From Blumeriella jaapii (taxonomy: Eukaryota; Ascomycota; Leotiomycetes; Helotiales; Drepanopezizaceae), in assembly GCA_009599575.1 (NCBI GenBank), contig VWND01000069.1:310001-374000 (forward strand): a stretch of 64,000 nucleotides of DNA, read 5' to 3'. Position numbers and translations under genes: made by a program. Position 1 is the first letter of the stretch, and each line of letters begins with the position of its first letter. The notes under the pieces are model-generated. The model was not told where the DNA came from and searched no databases. It saw only the letters and a program-made list of their open reading frames with translations. This document shows positions 41,360-53,349 of this stretch, in pieces.

Positions 41360-43033
41360 AGGTATGTAGGTATGTAGGTATGTACAGTAGCATGCGTTTG
41401 CGGGGAGTCGGGGAATAGGGGAATAGGTTTGGGTGGGGTGGGTGGCTGGATATCTACTGTACTGTACATCGGAAGGTTTGGTAGGTGGTTTTACTCGGAG
41501 GTAGGCAGGTAGGTAGGTAGGTGGTTTTACCCAGCAGGTAGATGGGTAGGTACCTAAGTTGGTAGCTGGTTTTACTCAGCAGGTAGGTATATGTAGGTAC
41601 CTAGTAGGTAAGTAACGCTAGGCTAAATGCTGCCCTCTTCGACACAGCTTCATCAGATAGAGCGCCATCCCCGGATAGATAGACGGCCGGGCTGGAGGAG
41701 AGGGCAAAAGTATAAGTAGAGTGATGTAAGGTTCTGGGAGGTGCCTGCGGTACGGGACGGCTACACGGTGACGGGATGGGATGCGACTGTCACTTAGGAT
41801 CGCGGAAGGAAATGTGTCGGTCTGAGAGAGTAAGACTGTACTGCGAGTTTACCCTGCCGCTCGCTCCGCATCGGTGGTGTCTGGGGCAGGTACGTGGGAA
41901 CAAGTCGGGAAGCGCCAAAGCGGCTCTTCTATGCGTGGAACAGGCAAGACACCATGCAGCAGTTGTACCGAGTAGTTGCATCGGAGGACCTTAGGACGTG
42001 ATGGGTGTGGAGGCGAAGGAGGGTTGGGCTGATATGCTTATGCTTATGCAGAACACAAGACAGGTTGGTCGGAGTGCAGGGACATGTCGAGAAGATTGGC
42101 ATCTCCATGCTCCTTCTGCATAGCATGAAGGGATATTTGGATAGGTGTAGATTATCCTAACGCCTCAGTAACGCTCGCTCACACAGTCGCGTTCACATCC
42201 AGTCGACCTGGGGTAGATTCCGCGTGGACGGTTACCCACCCCACTGTCATGTTCATGTATCAACCTACCTCTACGCTCCCCATCCAGTAGCGCAAGTTGA
42301 GTTAGACGCGCTCTTCTTGTCAGGTCACCTGGTGTGGTGGATCAACAACTGCAATTTGGTACCGACGAATGCGACATGCGAACAATACGATCCGACAAAT
42401 ACGACAAAAGATGTAGGCATTCGACACCGGGCTGAACTTTTTGCCAGTGGAAACTTTTTGCCAGTAGAACTTTTTGCCTCCCCCCCCCTTTTTAATTTTT
42501 TTGGGTGATTGGAATTCGCGCCGTGTTGTTGTTTACATTTTGTTTATAATTTAGCGAAGCGGCCGCGGTGAACAAGCCAAGACTTCACGAGAACTCGCCC
42601 TAGACCAGTCCGAACACAACCACAGCGTATGCTAACATGAGTGTCTTTGCTGCAAAGGGTTTTCGGCATTTGAGCACTCATCTCTATAGGTCGCCGAACT
42701 TCTGCGACCCAATCTCAGCTCGAGGCCACGCAAGTCTACGATCTTTCTTTTATCCATGGTCTTCTTTAGCTTGATACCGCAGCATGTGAGGCGTCGATTA
42801 CCAGCGTGGCCGCCCAAGTTTTGCAAGTTCCTCGATGCTGCCTCCGTCTGCCACCTTGCACTTTTTGCATTCTGCATTGTGCAGGTCAGCTCCAGGGTCT
42901 TTCGGATCGCTACTCACTAAATCCTGTGCCATCGATACTCCTCGGCGCATTTGGCTCTTCCCGAGAGACTAAAAAGGACGGGCGAATCAAAGCGAATCGA
43001 GCACCCCAATTGAAATTGTGACATTTTGCACAG

Positions 43034-45032
43034 CTACGCATACAGCCTGCCAGTCTTGAGCTTCCTACAGCAACGGACTCCCCTCTCCCACTCAGAGCAG
43101 CGACCGCGATACAACCCCCGTCCTCCCTCTCCCTCACGTCTTCCGGCCGAATGCGCAGGTCCTCCATGCACGGCGACCTCTCCAGCCCATCCATGACGAA
43201 TCGCCTCTCTGCGCTGCGCTGCTTCGGCCGTGTATGGACCGTGGGCAAGCATCGTGCTGACGTCTCCCAGAATATCAGGGCCATCGGTCACATACTTGAG
43301 CGTCGTGCCCACAACGCCCGCAACAAACAGCAGCAGACTCGAGACGACAAGTGCTCCAAGTCACCCGCGATTGCAGCTGTACACTTCCTCCAAATAGGAT
43401 GTATTGAGGTTCGTGCCGTTCGCTGCAAACGGGAAGAGGTTCGCTCGAACGGTGTCGTTTCCTGCTATAAGATCCGACGGATTGCTGGGTAGGCCGTCGG
43501 TGCTCGCCCATGGAGTCAGCGAGGCTAGTCAGTAAGTATCGACCAGTGGAGTCAGTCTCTCGCCAAGCCCTGGGAGACTTGTGTTGTAGAGAGTTGTCAT
43601 CTCCATGCCATTGGCGAAGGGAAGGTCGACGTCTCCTGCGAGATAGTGCTCGGCAGGCGTGGAGCATACACTGGTGACGCCTGATGCCCTCGCGATCCCC
43701 ATCGTGAAAAGAGTGAAGAGTTCGGAGTTGCCTCGTGTTAGTGGCACGCTTGGTGCTCGGGCGCGGGAGTTTCGCATCTTGTCTGCCCTGCAGTTCCTGC
43801 CTTCGCACTCGATGTGCGTGTCGACGAAGGTAGCTGCTGACCAGGGTGATGATTGCGATGTTTTGCGATGCGGTTAGGTTCGTTTCGGAGCGCGAAAGAA
43901 GGATGAGATCTAGGGGAGACTTATCGGTGCCATTCAGTCTCGCGCCAGTGACGCTGGTATAGGTGCCCAGGTAAAACGAGTTGAATGTGGGATTGTCACA
44001 GACGGATGACTTGTTGTAGTGATTGTAGGGGATCTGGAGCGGGATGAGCCAATCTCCAAAAGGAGAGATCACCTTGCTGGAACTGCATTGGATGTTGTGG
44101 TAGTACGACTGGAGGCTGAAGGAAGATTTCCTGTCGGTGGTGATTCCAGAAACGGGGATTCCAAGAAGAGAGCTGTATGACACATCTTGTTTCGGTACGT
44201 CAATCCAGTCGTTCTCTGGGTTCTCTGGGGTCGGAGTTGAGTTCAGAGATTCCAGCTTCGGAGTTCTTGATATCTCCCCAACTGTCCTGCGTCCCTTTAT
44301 CTGTGGCCTCGGTGCCAATGAGACATCTAGTGTACATACAAAGCGTTGATAGCATATATCGAAGGTGCTGTGCTGTAGCCTGCAGAGAAGGCCGAGGACT
44401 GTTTACTCATGTTGAGATAGGCGTTTTCGCCCGAGTCGGGGATATTGATGTACTTGGTAATGACCAATCGTAGCGAGGCCTGACCTTCCAGAGGAGAGAA
44501 AGCCCAGAGGAGCAGGATTCCAACGCTGAGAGGTCCGAACCTGGCACGCACTGTTTGCGCCATGAAGGCACCGAACACACTTTGACTTCTTTTAAGCTTC
44601 TCCAGAGTCTAACAATATCCAGTAATCTTTCCCAATGGCTGACGTGCCTTGGAGACATAACTGGTGAGATGCTGTGCTTGTCTGTTTACACACATCTATG
44701 TAAGCGCCTCTTTCCAGCTTATAGTTCGCTGCAAACTTCATGGTCCTCCCAATGATAGCAGCGAAGAAGACTGGAATGATCGTAGGCCCCAACAAACTCC
44801 ACTCGACTATTCTGCTCCCATACTCGCTGACTCTATTGCCTGACAAGCTGCTCATCATGCCCGCCAGGACCAGGAAGGACAGAGGCACGCAGCACAGCAG
44901 GATATTCCAGACTAGCCAGAGGATTTTGATTCCAGTCAAAGACGTGCCTGCGCGTGTAGTGGGCGAGCTCATGGTAGATAGAGCTGCCGAGCCTACAGCA
45001 TAATCTCGAGGGATTGGCTTGGGGTCCGGCAT
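43034..45032 (-). pseudogene. Decayed gene for a large fungal multi-span membrane protein
   Basis: Blocks of one protein appear in order but in shifting frames: MPDPKPIPRDYAVG and two membrane spans (exon 45032-44694, intron 44609-44693); RFGPLSVGILLLWAFSPLEG and YAINALYVH (44608-44330); LIGTEATDKGTQDSWGDIK; TPKLESLNSTPTPENPENDW to SQNIAIITLV; THIECEGRNCRADKMRN to LTPLVD; TSYLEEVYSCNRG; SSLLLFVAGVVGTTLKYVTD and GPDILGDVSTM; MEDLRIRPEDVRE; and the terminus RKLKTGRLYA. Breaks: a stop and shift near 44330, a one-base shift near 44265, one near 43830, stops at 43529-43531 and 43361-43363, and two shifts between 43240 and 43090. No splice sites repair these. I recall the intact family as an uncharacterised Pezizomycotina membrane protein. 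The neighbouring genes are intact. Confidence 0.65.
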
Positions 45033-45820
45033 GTCTTAGACGGCAACAGTCCCAGTTTGCTCTCGGCATGCCCACGCCTAAAGATGTTTCGCGGCATTGC
45101 TTCACGGAGAGTTACCTAGGTAGAGAAAAATACATGGAAAGAGTACACAGGAATGAAATTCGTGAAATCATTCTTAGCTTAGATACTGAAAATTGATCGT
45201 GGTGCGATCAACGATCGCTGGATCGGCGAGGTGTTGTAATGATGTTATCCGCTGCCATATTTACGTACAACGTGCTCAGTGACGAATTTGCATTCTCGGA
45301 AGACTTGTCAAGCAAAACCAGAGAATTGTGGCGCGATTCGGAAGTGACAAGTTTAGGGGTGCATAGTAACTTATATCGGTGTATTTACATTAGTGTACAC
45401 TGGTTTTCGCTAAAATGGGTATGCCGTGCCGCTGCGCAATTGACACATTTTTTGGTTGAGTCTAGGTCTTGCTAGAGTACAAGATTGTAGCACCGAGTGG
45501 TTGTTTCTTCGTAAGGCATGAAGCTTTGAGTCTCAGAATCCCGGAAGTATTACTTTTTGGATCAGACACTCTTCTCCTTCAGAGAACCTGGCACCTGCAT
45601 GTCCAAGAACTTTGAACTACGCCTATCTGTGACGAGTGGCAGGGCTTCCACGGACGCATCGAAGCGGAGGAGCTCGTTCTTGGAATTTGGAGATTGCTTC
45701 CAACACCGAGAATCGAATCTCATAGCCCTTCGCAGTTCCACCCACGCTCTGTCGTGGTTGCGTCCATCCTACGGTCTTCCGGTTGACGGATGACGTATAG
45801 CAGCCATTGACTGGACAAGC
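45033..45820. other. Intergenic region
   Basis: About 790 bp, somewhat AT-richer, no gene or strong repeat seen. Confidence 0.55.
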
Positions 45821-47032
45821 TCATATCGACCTTCGTGAATATGCCCAGTATCCCTTCCATGGCAAAAGCCAATTTCCTGCTCTTAGTTCTGGTCTGAACA
45901 CATCGAAGTCATGTTTCTCAAGCTTCTCGAGCCAAAGTTTTGTGGACAGGGCTGGCATCAACACGCCAAAGCCACGCTCAATTTCATCCGCTTGCGAGGA
46001 TCCTTTGGACTCAGACTGAACGTATTGGTGACCTTCCTCGCCTTCGTGCTCAAAACCATGGCCTGCGTCTTTTCCTTGTTGCAAGTTCTTCAGCATTTCT
46101 CTTGCAGTGATCAAATGATCGTTTGCTCGAGTGGCAACAACGAATACGGCGTCCTTCAATCCTGGAGCATCAGCACCTTGTCGAAATACCTCTTCTTCCT
46201 TCACTCCAGCTTCTGCCATAACGTCCAAAGGTAGAACAACTGATCCTTGGTTTCCTCTTGAGTTTCCACCACTGAACCCCGCGCTATTGCTATGGTGATT
46301 TGGGGGTGGTGGGAAGGCCAGCAGCGGCAGCCCTCTGAGTACTGCGGCGATTCCGGTAGCCTTTCCTATGTGGCTTGCGACATGATCTGCTGCCATGGAG
46401 TGCAGAGGAAGAGCTGCCAACGTCAAATACATCAATGTAGAGTATGTGTTTTCGGCATAGGTCTCTAGGTCGCTCAAACTCGTATACGGTCGGTTGTCCA
46501 TGTACTGCTCTCTTGCGTTGATAACTTTCATGAACCAGCCCCTCATAACCGTTGTGCTAATTCCTGGATGTCGTTCTTGAAGCGCTTGAAGCGCATGATG
46601 TAGGAGAATCGCGACGGGCTCTTTCGGTGGTGAATGGGCAAAGGTACGGGTCAAGTTATCGCGCCAGAACTGCATGCGAAAGGCACCGACTGTTGGGTTT
46701 GAGACGAGGTCTGCTATTCGTGCAAGCTCGATATTGAAAGCTCGGATTGAGAGATATGCATCTCGAGCAGATGGAGGAACGAAGGTCTGTAGAGTATAGG
46801 ATGGCCTATCGAATTTTCTGGTAGCTGTTAGACACTTCAGCTTCAGAGGAAGGGCATAGGTTTACTGCAGAAGATTTGCGCAGTATGAGCGAGCTGCTTG
46901 AACATCTGCTTCGGTAATTCGAGATGGATGAGTTGCAGGAGTACTGTATGGTGTTGTTGCGTATGCCCGTGTCGCGCCAATCCGCCATCTGCAACACGAC
47001 CGAAGCCGTACAGTTGCCCCCGTGGAATACAT
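45821..47032 (-). CDS. NDUFAF6-like mitochondrial complex I assembly factor
   Basis: Two exons, 47032-46866 and 46817-45821, give 387 residues. The first exon, MYSTGATVRLRSCCRWRIGA, is Arg-rich with no acidic residues, a typical mitochondrial presequence; it is followed by EADVQAARSYCANLLQKFDR. The squalene/phytoene-synthase-like fold covers most of the rest: SARDAYLSIRAFNIELARIA, SNPTVGAFRMQFWRDNLTR, YAENTYSTLMYLTLAALPLH and the end GNWLLPWKGYWAYSRRSI. I do not see the Asp-rich motifs of active prenyl-synthases, as expected for the assembly-factor branch. The 48-nt intron has GTAAAC, TCTAACAG branch and CAG. A glycine/asparagine-rich insertion (about 195-215) is unusual. Divergent from RAD5, start codons 198 bp apart. 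Confidence 0.85.
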
Positions 47033-47230
47033 TGCATTTAAGAAAAATCAAAGTACACATACAAGAAAAAGAGTGGTTGCGAATGCGATGGTTAGCCGGG
47101 GCCGGAAACAATAAACTTCGAGGACGTCAATAAATCATTTACGCGAGACTTTCGCGCGTCCGGCGTCTCGCGTCTCCTCCAAGCCAGTCTCTGACATCTA
47201 ATTATCACCACCGCAATCAACAACATCAAC
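47033..47230. promoter_or_regulatory. Bidirectional promoter with MCB/SCB-like G1/S boxes
   Basis: 198 bp between the NDUFAF6-like and RAD5 starts. It carries ACGCGA at 47141-47146, TTTCGCG (CGCGAAA on the minus strand, the SCB core CRCGAAA) at 47150-47156 and TCTCGCGT (ACGCGAGA reversed) at 47166-47173. Such boxes bind MBF/SBF in yeasts; binding here is inferred. Confidence 0.45.
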
Positions 47231-50200
47231 ATGGACTTCGCAGACTCAGGGGAACCTCCAGCGAAGAGGAGAAGATTCTTCACCGAAAAGCCGGAGATAC
47301 CGAACAGTTCTGTGGCTCGAAATGTGTCTTTACCGGACGCTGTCGACGCGTTGCCTTCCTCAAACACGACCAAGCCGGAGCTTCGACAAGAAAATTCGGA
47401 CTCAAACCAGTCTATTGGAAGTGATGGGCCGACCGGATTTGATCAGGATACTTTTGAAAGCTTTGTCGGAGACAAGGTGCCCGCTGATGTGTTGAAGAAA
47501 ATACGACTGGCGTCTGGGGACGACATACAGAAGGCTGTTAATATGTACTTTGACGGATCTTGGAAGAATGCATTGCCATCTGTACCCTCGCGGGGAGCGC
47601 CAAAATCGATGTCACTGACTCTCAATGGTTTTGCCAGGTCCCATTCGCATGGTACGATAGACAAGACTCCAGCACCAGTCAAATCGGAACAATCTTCGCC
47701 AAAGATTGAACCCAAAGAGGCCATGCCAGAGTATCGATACATTGGAGCTTTTGGAGTCGAAGGATGGGCCACTAGAAGCGGAGCAACGCTCTTAAAGCAT
47801 GGAGAAGTTGTCCGGATCGAGCGACAGAAGATATTGCCACCCAAGGCACCTCTGGGAAGAGGTAGAGGCAGACCGACACAAGTGCCGACTTTGCCCAAAC
47901 CCGGCAGCGCCGCAGCGAAACGTGTTGACGTTATTGTACGGTTTACGAATGCGAGAGGCGAGGAAATCGGCAGACTTTCACGAGATGTTGCCAACTGGGT
48001 TTCTACGCTGCTTGACCAGAAAGTATGCAAATTTGAAGGGACCTGTGTGTATGCCCCGGAAAGGATCCGTACAAACGACACTATCTTCCTGCAAATAAGG
48101 TGCTCGTTACTCCGGTCTGCTTTTGACAATGGCGGCTTCAAGGCCCCAGAAAACCGCCAGACAGGCTTGTTCGAGCAAAAAGAATCTCCCGAGGAGAAGG
48201 AATTACGGCTTCGACAGGTAGCACTGGTGAAGATGTTCGAGGAGGTCAAATTGGTCCCGTCCAAGACGTCGGAAGCCACGGCGAAGCATAAGCGGGAGGG
48301 GCTTCTCCAGGCTGCCGAAGTAGCTGAGCAGTATGAAGCCCAGAAGTCAAAGAAGGAGGACTCGAACGGGGAATCTTCTCCGCCATCTGAAGATGGCGAG
48401 GATGGGAAGGAACTTGAACAGGACCAGTTGGATACCCTTTATAAGAAGGCCCAATCCTTCGACTTCGATGCTCCTGCTGCAGAGCCGGCCGATACCTTTG
48501 CTATGGATCTACGACATTACCAGAAACAAGCCCTTCACTGGATGATGTCAAAGGAGAAGGATGAGAAGGATGAGAACCGAGAGGAGTCTATGCACCCATT
48601 GTGGGAAGAATACACCTGGCCAGTCAAAGATATGGATGATAAGGATGTGCCTCAGGTTGTCAACCAAGAAAGGTTCTATGTCAATCCGTATTCCGGAGAG
48701 CTTTCTTTGAAGTTCCCGGTCCAGGAGCAGCACTGCCTAGGTGGTATTCTGGCCGACGAGATGGGCCTGGGTAAGACGATCGAGATGATGAGTTTGATAC
48801 ACTCGCACAAATCCGAGGTTGCAATAAGACTCCAAGGATCTAGAAGTGGTCCATCTACAGTCAATGCCCTTCCGAGACTTCCTGAAAATTCTTCTGCCGT
48901 TGAACCAGCACCATGCACAACTCTGGTAGTGGCACCAATGTCTCTACTTTCTCAGTGGCAAAGTGAGGCGGAGAAATCATCTAAGGATGGTAGCATGAAG
49001 ACTATGGTATATTACGGAGCGGAGAAATCGGCAAATCTGCAGACGCTGTGTTGCGAGACCAACGCAGCCACCGCACCAAACGTCATTATCACGAGTTATG
49101 GTGTGGTTTTGTCAGAGTATAACCAGGTTGTCGCTAAAAATGGGGACCGCGGCTCTCATGGAGGGCTGTTCTCCCTGAAATACTTCCGCGTTATCCTGGA
49201 TGAAGCTCACCACATCAAAAACCGTCAGAGCAAGACTGCGAAAGCATGTTACGAACTTGACGCAGAGCATCGATGGGTCTTAACAGGTACTCCGATCGTC
49301 AACCGTCTTGAGGATCTATTCAGTTTGGTCCGCTTCTTGAGAGTGGAGCCCTGGAGCAACTTCTCATTCTGGAAGACATTCATCACGGTCCCATTCGAAT
49401 CGAAAGACTTCATGCGGGCTCTAGATGTTGTGCAGACCGTACTCGAGCCTTTAGTCCTTCGGCGAACCAAAGACATGAAGACCCCTACTGGTGAGGCTTT
49501 AGTGCCTCTTCCGCGCAAGATTGTCGAGATTGTGGACGTCGATCTCTCAGTGCCAGAGCGAGAGGTATACGATCACATCTTCACTCGCGCTAAGCGTACT
49601 TTTGCAGCCAACGTAGAAGCTGGGACGGTCTTGAAAGCGTATACCAGTATATTCGCCCAAATTCTGCGCCTACGGCAAACGTGCTGTCATCCGATTTTGA
49701 CACGGAATCAAAACCTTGTTGCCGATGAAGAGGAGGCTGCCGAGTTAGAAGATGCTGCCAAGGGTCTTGCAGACGACATGGACCTTCAGTCTCTGATAGA
49801 GCGATTCACAGCGGCTACGGATGACGCTTCTGATTCAAATGTATTTGGCGCCCATGTGCTTGAACAGATTCGTGACGAGGCAGAGAATGAATGCCCTATA
49901 TGCTCTGAGGAGCCAATGATCGAGCAAAGCGTCACAGGATGTTGGCACTCGGCATGCAAGCAATGTCTTCTTGATTATATCACACATCAGACCGACAAAG
50001 GCGAGGAGCCACGCTGTTTCAATTGCAGGGAGACACTCAACACCCGCGACATCTTCGAGGTTGTCAAAGACGATAGCCATCCCGAGAGCATCGACGGGAA
50101 GCCTAGGATTGCTCTACAACGTCTAGGGTCAAACTCTTCGGCCAAAATCGGCGCTCTTATGACTAGTCTCAAGAATGCAAGGCGTGAGAACCCAGGAACA

Positions 50201-50708
50201 AAATCTGTCGTCTTCAGCCAGTTCACTTCGTTCCTCTCGCTCATTGAGCCCGCCCTCACCCGAGCTTCAATACCATTTGTTCGATTTGATGGTTCTATGG
50301 CGCAAAAGACCCGTAAAGCAGTCATCGAGGAATTTACTTCTAGCAATAAGGGGATGGTGCTTCTCTTGAGCTTGAGAGCTGGTGGCGTTGGCCTGAATTT
50401 AACGATGGCAAGGAGGGTCTATATGATGGACCCTTGGTGGAGTTTCGCTGTTGAGGCACAAGCCATTGATCGTGTTCATCGCATGGGTCAGACGGAGGAA
50501 GTGAATGTATACAGGTTTATTGTGAAGGAGAGCATCGAGCAGAAGATGCTGAAGATCCAAGATCGGAAAAAGTTTATGTAAGTCTACGAATCCTGTCTGC
50601 CCTTGATGCCGTGGCTAATAGATCAATAGTGCCAGTTCTCTTGGCATGATGAGCGATGAAGAGAAGAAGTTGCAGCGCATTGAAGATATCAAGGAGCTAC
50701 TCAGTTAA
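47231..50708 (+). CDS. rad5: DNA repair helicase/ubiquitin ligase Rad5
   Basis: Two exons, 47231-50577 and 50630-50708, 1141 residues. Rad5/HLTF extends ubiquitin chains on PCNA and remodels stalled forks for error-free damage bypass. An NLS-like PPAKRRRFF opens the protein. The HIRAN domain lies at about 165-290 (YRYIGAFGVEGWATRSG). The SNF2 ATPase follows with Walker A ADEMGLGKTIEMM (near 513) and Walker B DEAHHIKN (near 656). A RING finger is inserted in the helicase near 887-935 (CPIC, CWHSACKQC, CFNC). The C-lobe includes LLSLRAGGVGLNL, DPWWSFAVEAQAIDRVHRMGQ. Exon 2 completes IASSLGMMSDEEKK-LQRIEDIKELLS, the usual end. All catalytic motifs are intact. The upstream boxes suggest S-phase expression. 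Confidence 0.96.
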
Positions 50709-51741
50709 GGCGAATGCGCTAATGTATTATGTTTCTGGGCTCTCTTTAGGCTTTTGATGGCTAAACTTGATACCAAGGATAGACTGGTGCGTGGAGGTTG
50801 GAGTACTGTCTATATACCTTCCATGCACCCTTCTCGGAGGTGGGAGATGTGAAATTTCTGTCTTTGTTCTGCCTGCCAATCACAAAATTCACCGAAACAG
50901 ATTGTTAGGCAGAAAACGTCAGTAATGAAATTCACCCTTCGTGCTCCCGCACGTATGGGGAAGGACTAGGGAACGTCGGTTATTGTGCATAAGTTCGAGA
51001 TTTAAGAATTTCACAACGTAAGCAGTTGGTTATCAATACAACACACATATTCTCGACTACGACAACTCCACATGTGTGTAAATCTAAATGCGTATTCTGT
51101 GAGTTCTTCTTACCTTCAGCTCGACTTCCGACATCTTCCGCTGCATAGACTAAGATGCTCAAACTGACAGCTCTCAGTTATATGCGTTGGGCACAAGACT
51201 CGTTCTTGCACAGGTATCGAAGGGCTTAAGCTATGATCCGCTTCTACTACACTGCTACATTGCGATAGGGTACAACAGAACTTCTAATGTCACGCTTTGC
51301 TTAAAGATACGATCGCGCAAGGTAAGCCAGTCCAGATCAACGAGTAAATATGTTGTGAATGCTTGCTTATGAGTAAAAAAGTAGGAAGCTCATATCCTCC
51401 AAAACAACGTGTGCGAATCCTTGCAGACCGAGAAGCTGGTCATCATCGAAAAACCCCAGGGAACCCATATCCATGCGAAGACGCCGAGTGTACCCAATTC
51501 CATGGAGCGCGCCATCAAGAGCATGCTCAACCTAGAACCATCCGATATTTCACGTCCCTTCAGAAGAACGCTCGCAAAACCATGCAGCAGCCATAAAAGG
51601 GCTGATACCTAAAAGCCAACGGTGTTTCCTCCATAAATCCAATGCGAACCCAGCAACTCTGACCGCGAAAACCCTGCGCAGGATATGTGTCCCACCCATG
51701 TACGACCCCGTCACATATGCTCCCCTATGACCTCGTGTTTG
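50709..51741. other. Intergenic region
   Basis: RAD5 3' flank and 3' flank of the next minus gene. A short frame near 51409-51612 (includes KLVIIEKPQGTHIH) might be a gene remnant but has no support. Confidence 0.5.
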
Positions 51742-53349
51742 CTAGGTAAATCTAGCATTCCACACAGCCCAGGCAGCTGCTGACTCGGATACTGGCTCAG
51801 CCTCGGCCTTTCGGACACTCCCAACGGAGCTCAGTGGTGGCAATTGCGTGGCGAACGAAGCAGAAGAGGAAGATGAAGAAGAAGCGGTTTTGGCCGGTGT
51901 ATGCAAACCCTGGAGCTCTGCGGGAGTGGACTTTTGCTGCCCACGCCATCCGATAATCTCCGTCTCCAACGAAGAAGAAGAAGAGAGGGAAGAAGCAGGA
52001 GAACAGACGATTTTGGCTTGTGTGCGCAAACCCTGGAGCTCTGTGGGACTAAGCTGTCGCTGTCCACCCCATGCCAAAATGTTCTGAATGCTTCTCAAAG
52101 CCTGCGTGTCTTCGACAGGAGTTGTGGCTGGTACCTTCCAGGGAGAGCCCATTTGGGCAGGAGCTGGAGGCTGCGCAGCGTCGGAAGTTGGTGGAACGAA
52201 TGGGTTCGCATCCCATGAGAGAAAAGAGTCCGATACTTGTGGTTGTGGAACCGTGAAAGCGGCCTTTCGTGTAGCCCACGAGACTGGCGACTCCGCTACG
52301 TTTGAGCCACCGAAATATGGTCCTTGTTGAGTGAGAGGAGGGACCGTTGATTTTGCTAGTAGCGAGACATAGTCAGGCACACTCTGCTTTGTGTTCCAGG
52401 GGGAAACGTGTACTGGCACTCGTGGAGTGGTGTCGGCGAGCTCTTGTTGAGTAAGCGGACGGGGAAATGTCTGTACTGGCAAGGAGACATAGTTTGATCC
52501 ACTCTGCTTTGTGTTCCAGGGGGAAGCATGTGCTGGTACTCGTGGAGTGGTGTCGGTGAGGTCTTTCTGAGGAGTCCAACGATTTGCGGGCTTCATTTCT
52601 CTCAGAGCCTGGAGGAGTTTGAGTTCGGCTTGTTGCATGCTCCATGGTGTGAACTCCGCTGGCTTTTGCTGGCTAGTCGATGCGAAATCCGGTTGCGGTC
52701 TTGGGGGGGAGAAGGGGTTGCTCTGGTTCAGATCTGCTCTCACAAACGACTCTGGACGTTGTCTGGCCTCGACAGGCGAGCTTCCAACGGTGGGAATACC
52801 TCCACGGAGGACGGGATAGCATCCTCTCATATCGAGGTTGGGTCTCAGATTCAAACGGAAAAACTTGCCATCACCCATACACTTGAGATCCCACTTCTGA
52901 GCCGTCATCTTGAAGGGATGGCCTTCGGCAAACCACTGCATCTTGTTGGCCTCTTTCCAGTCGTCCTTCAGGTTGCTTGGACAGATGAAGTATCGATGCG
53001 AGTAGGCCGGGCCGAAGTCATGACGGGACGCCAGATGAAACACAAAGGGCGTCTTGTTAGTCAGAGGGTTATTCTTCAGGGCTTCTTCGTCGTCGAAGTC
53101 TGCAGGTTCTTGCGGGCTGGAACTTTCAACGCGGGACGGACCGGACGACTGAGGTTCGATGCCCATGGTGATGCGGCAGAAGACGTCGGAGGCGATTTGG
53201 CGGCGATCGGCGAACTCGAGGAAGGACTTGAAGGTGGCATCATGGAGCTCGCGATTGGGATCGTAGTGAAACTTGAAGCTCTGAGCGTCCGTGACTAGAG
53301 TAGCATGCTTGCAGCAGAAGATGGTTGAAGTGGATGACGGAGCAGACAT
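51742..53349 (-). CDS. Protein of unknown function with two internal tandem repeats
   Basis: Single-exon frame of 535 residues from MSAPSSTSTIFCCKH. The N-terminal 180 residues look folded: CKHATLVTDAQSFKFHYDPN, FADRRQIASDVFCRITMGIE, RHDFGPAYSHRYFICPSN and KMTAQKWDLKCMGDGKFFRL. The rest is Pro/Ser/Thr-rich with two duplications. A unit of 40 residues around TTPRVPAHASPWNTKQS occurs twice (near 52501 and 52381 in DNA, 120 bp apart). A unit around PTELQGLRTQAK then poly-Ser occurs twice (near 52020 and 51897). The frame stays open upstream to 53598, but that part includes pyrimidine-rich leader-like sequence, so the start at 53349 is preferred. No family recognised. Confidence 0.6.
   Translation of the reverse strand: MSAPSSTSTIFCCKHATLVTDAQSFKFHYDPNRELHDATFKSFLEFADRRQIASDVFCRITMGIEPQSSGPSRVESSSPQEPADFDDEEALKNNPLTNKTPFVFHLASRHDFGPAYSHRYFICPSNLKDDWKEANKMQWFAEGHPFKMTAQKWDLKCMGDGKFFRLNLRPNLDMRGCYPVLRGGIPTVGSSPVEARQRPESFVRADLNQSNPFSPPRPQPDFASTSQQKPAEFTPWSMQQAELKLLQALREMKPANRWTPQKDLTDTTPRVPAHASPWNTKQSGSNYVSLPVQTFPRPLTQQELADTTPRVPVHVSPWNTKQSVPDYVSLLAKSTVPPLTQQGPYFGGSNVAESPVSWATRKAAFTVPQPQVSDSFLSWDANPFVPPTSDAAQPPAPAQMGSPWKVPATTPVEDTQALRSIQNILAWGGQRQLSPTELQGLRTQAKIVCSPASSLSSSSSLETEIIGWRGQQKSTPAELQGLHTPAKTASSSSSSSASFATQLPPLSSVGSVRKAEAEPVSESAAAWAVWNARFT

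Larger units (their letters stand above)
38448..43033. other. 4.6-kb gene-poor, satellite-dominated spacer
   Basis: No supported gene. It contains the CCATCT hexamer array, a poly-C run (39850-39867), TACAG/TACTG arrays, GTGA/GTAA tetramers, TG dinucleotides and AGGT-rich tetramers (41500-41610). Frames of Pro-Ser, Ile-Ser or Leu-Thr-Tyr composition here are products of the repeats. From 41640 to 43033 the sequence is mostly unique with no gene recognised. Confidence 0.65.

Noticed and set aside
51409..51612. Short frame with KLVIIEKPQGTHIH
   Set aside because: Protein-like at first sight but only 67 codons, no recognised family, no convincing start context; left as unannotated possible remnant.
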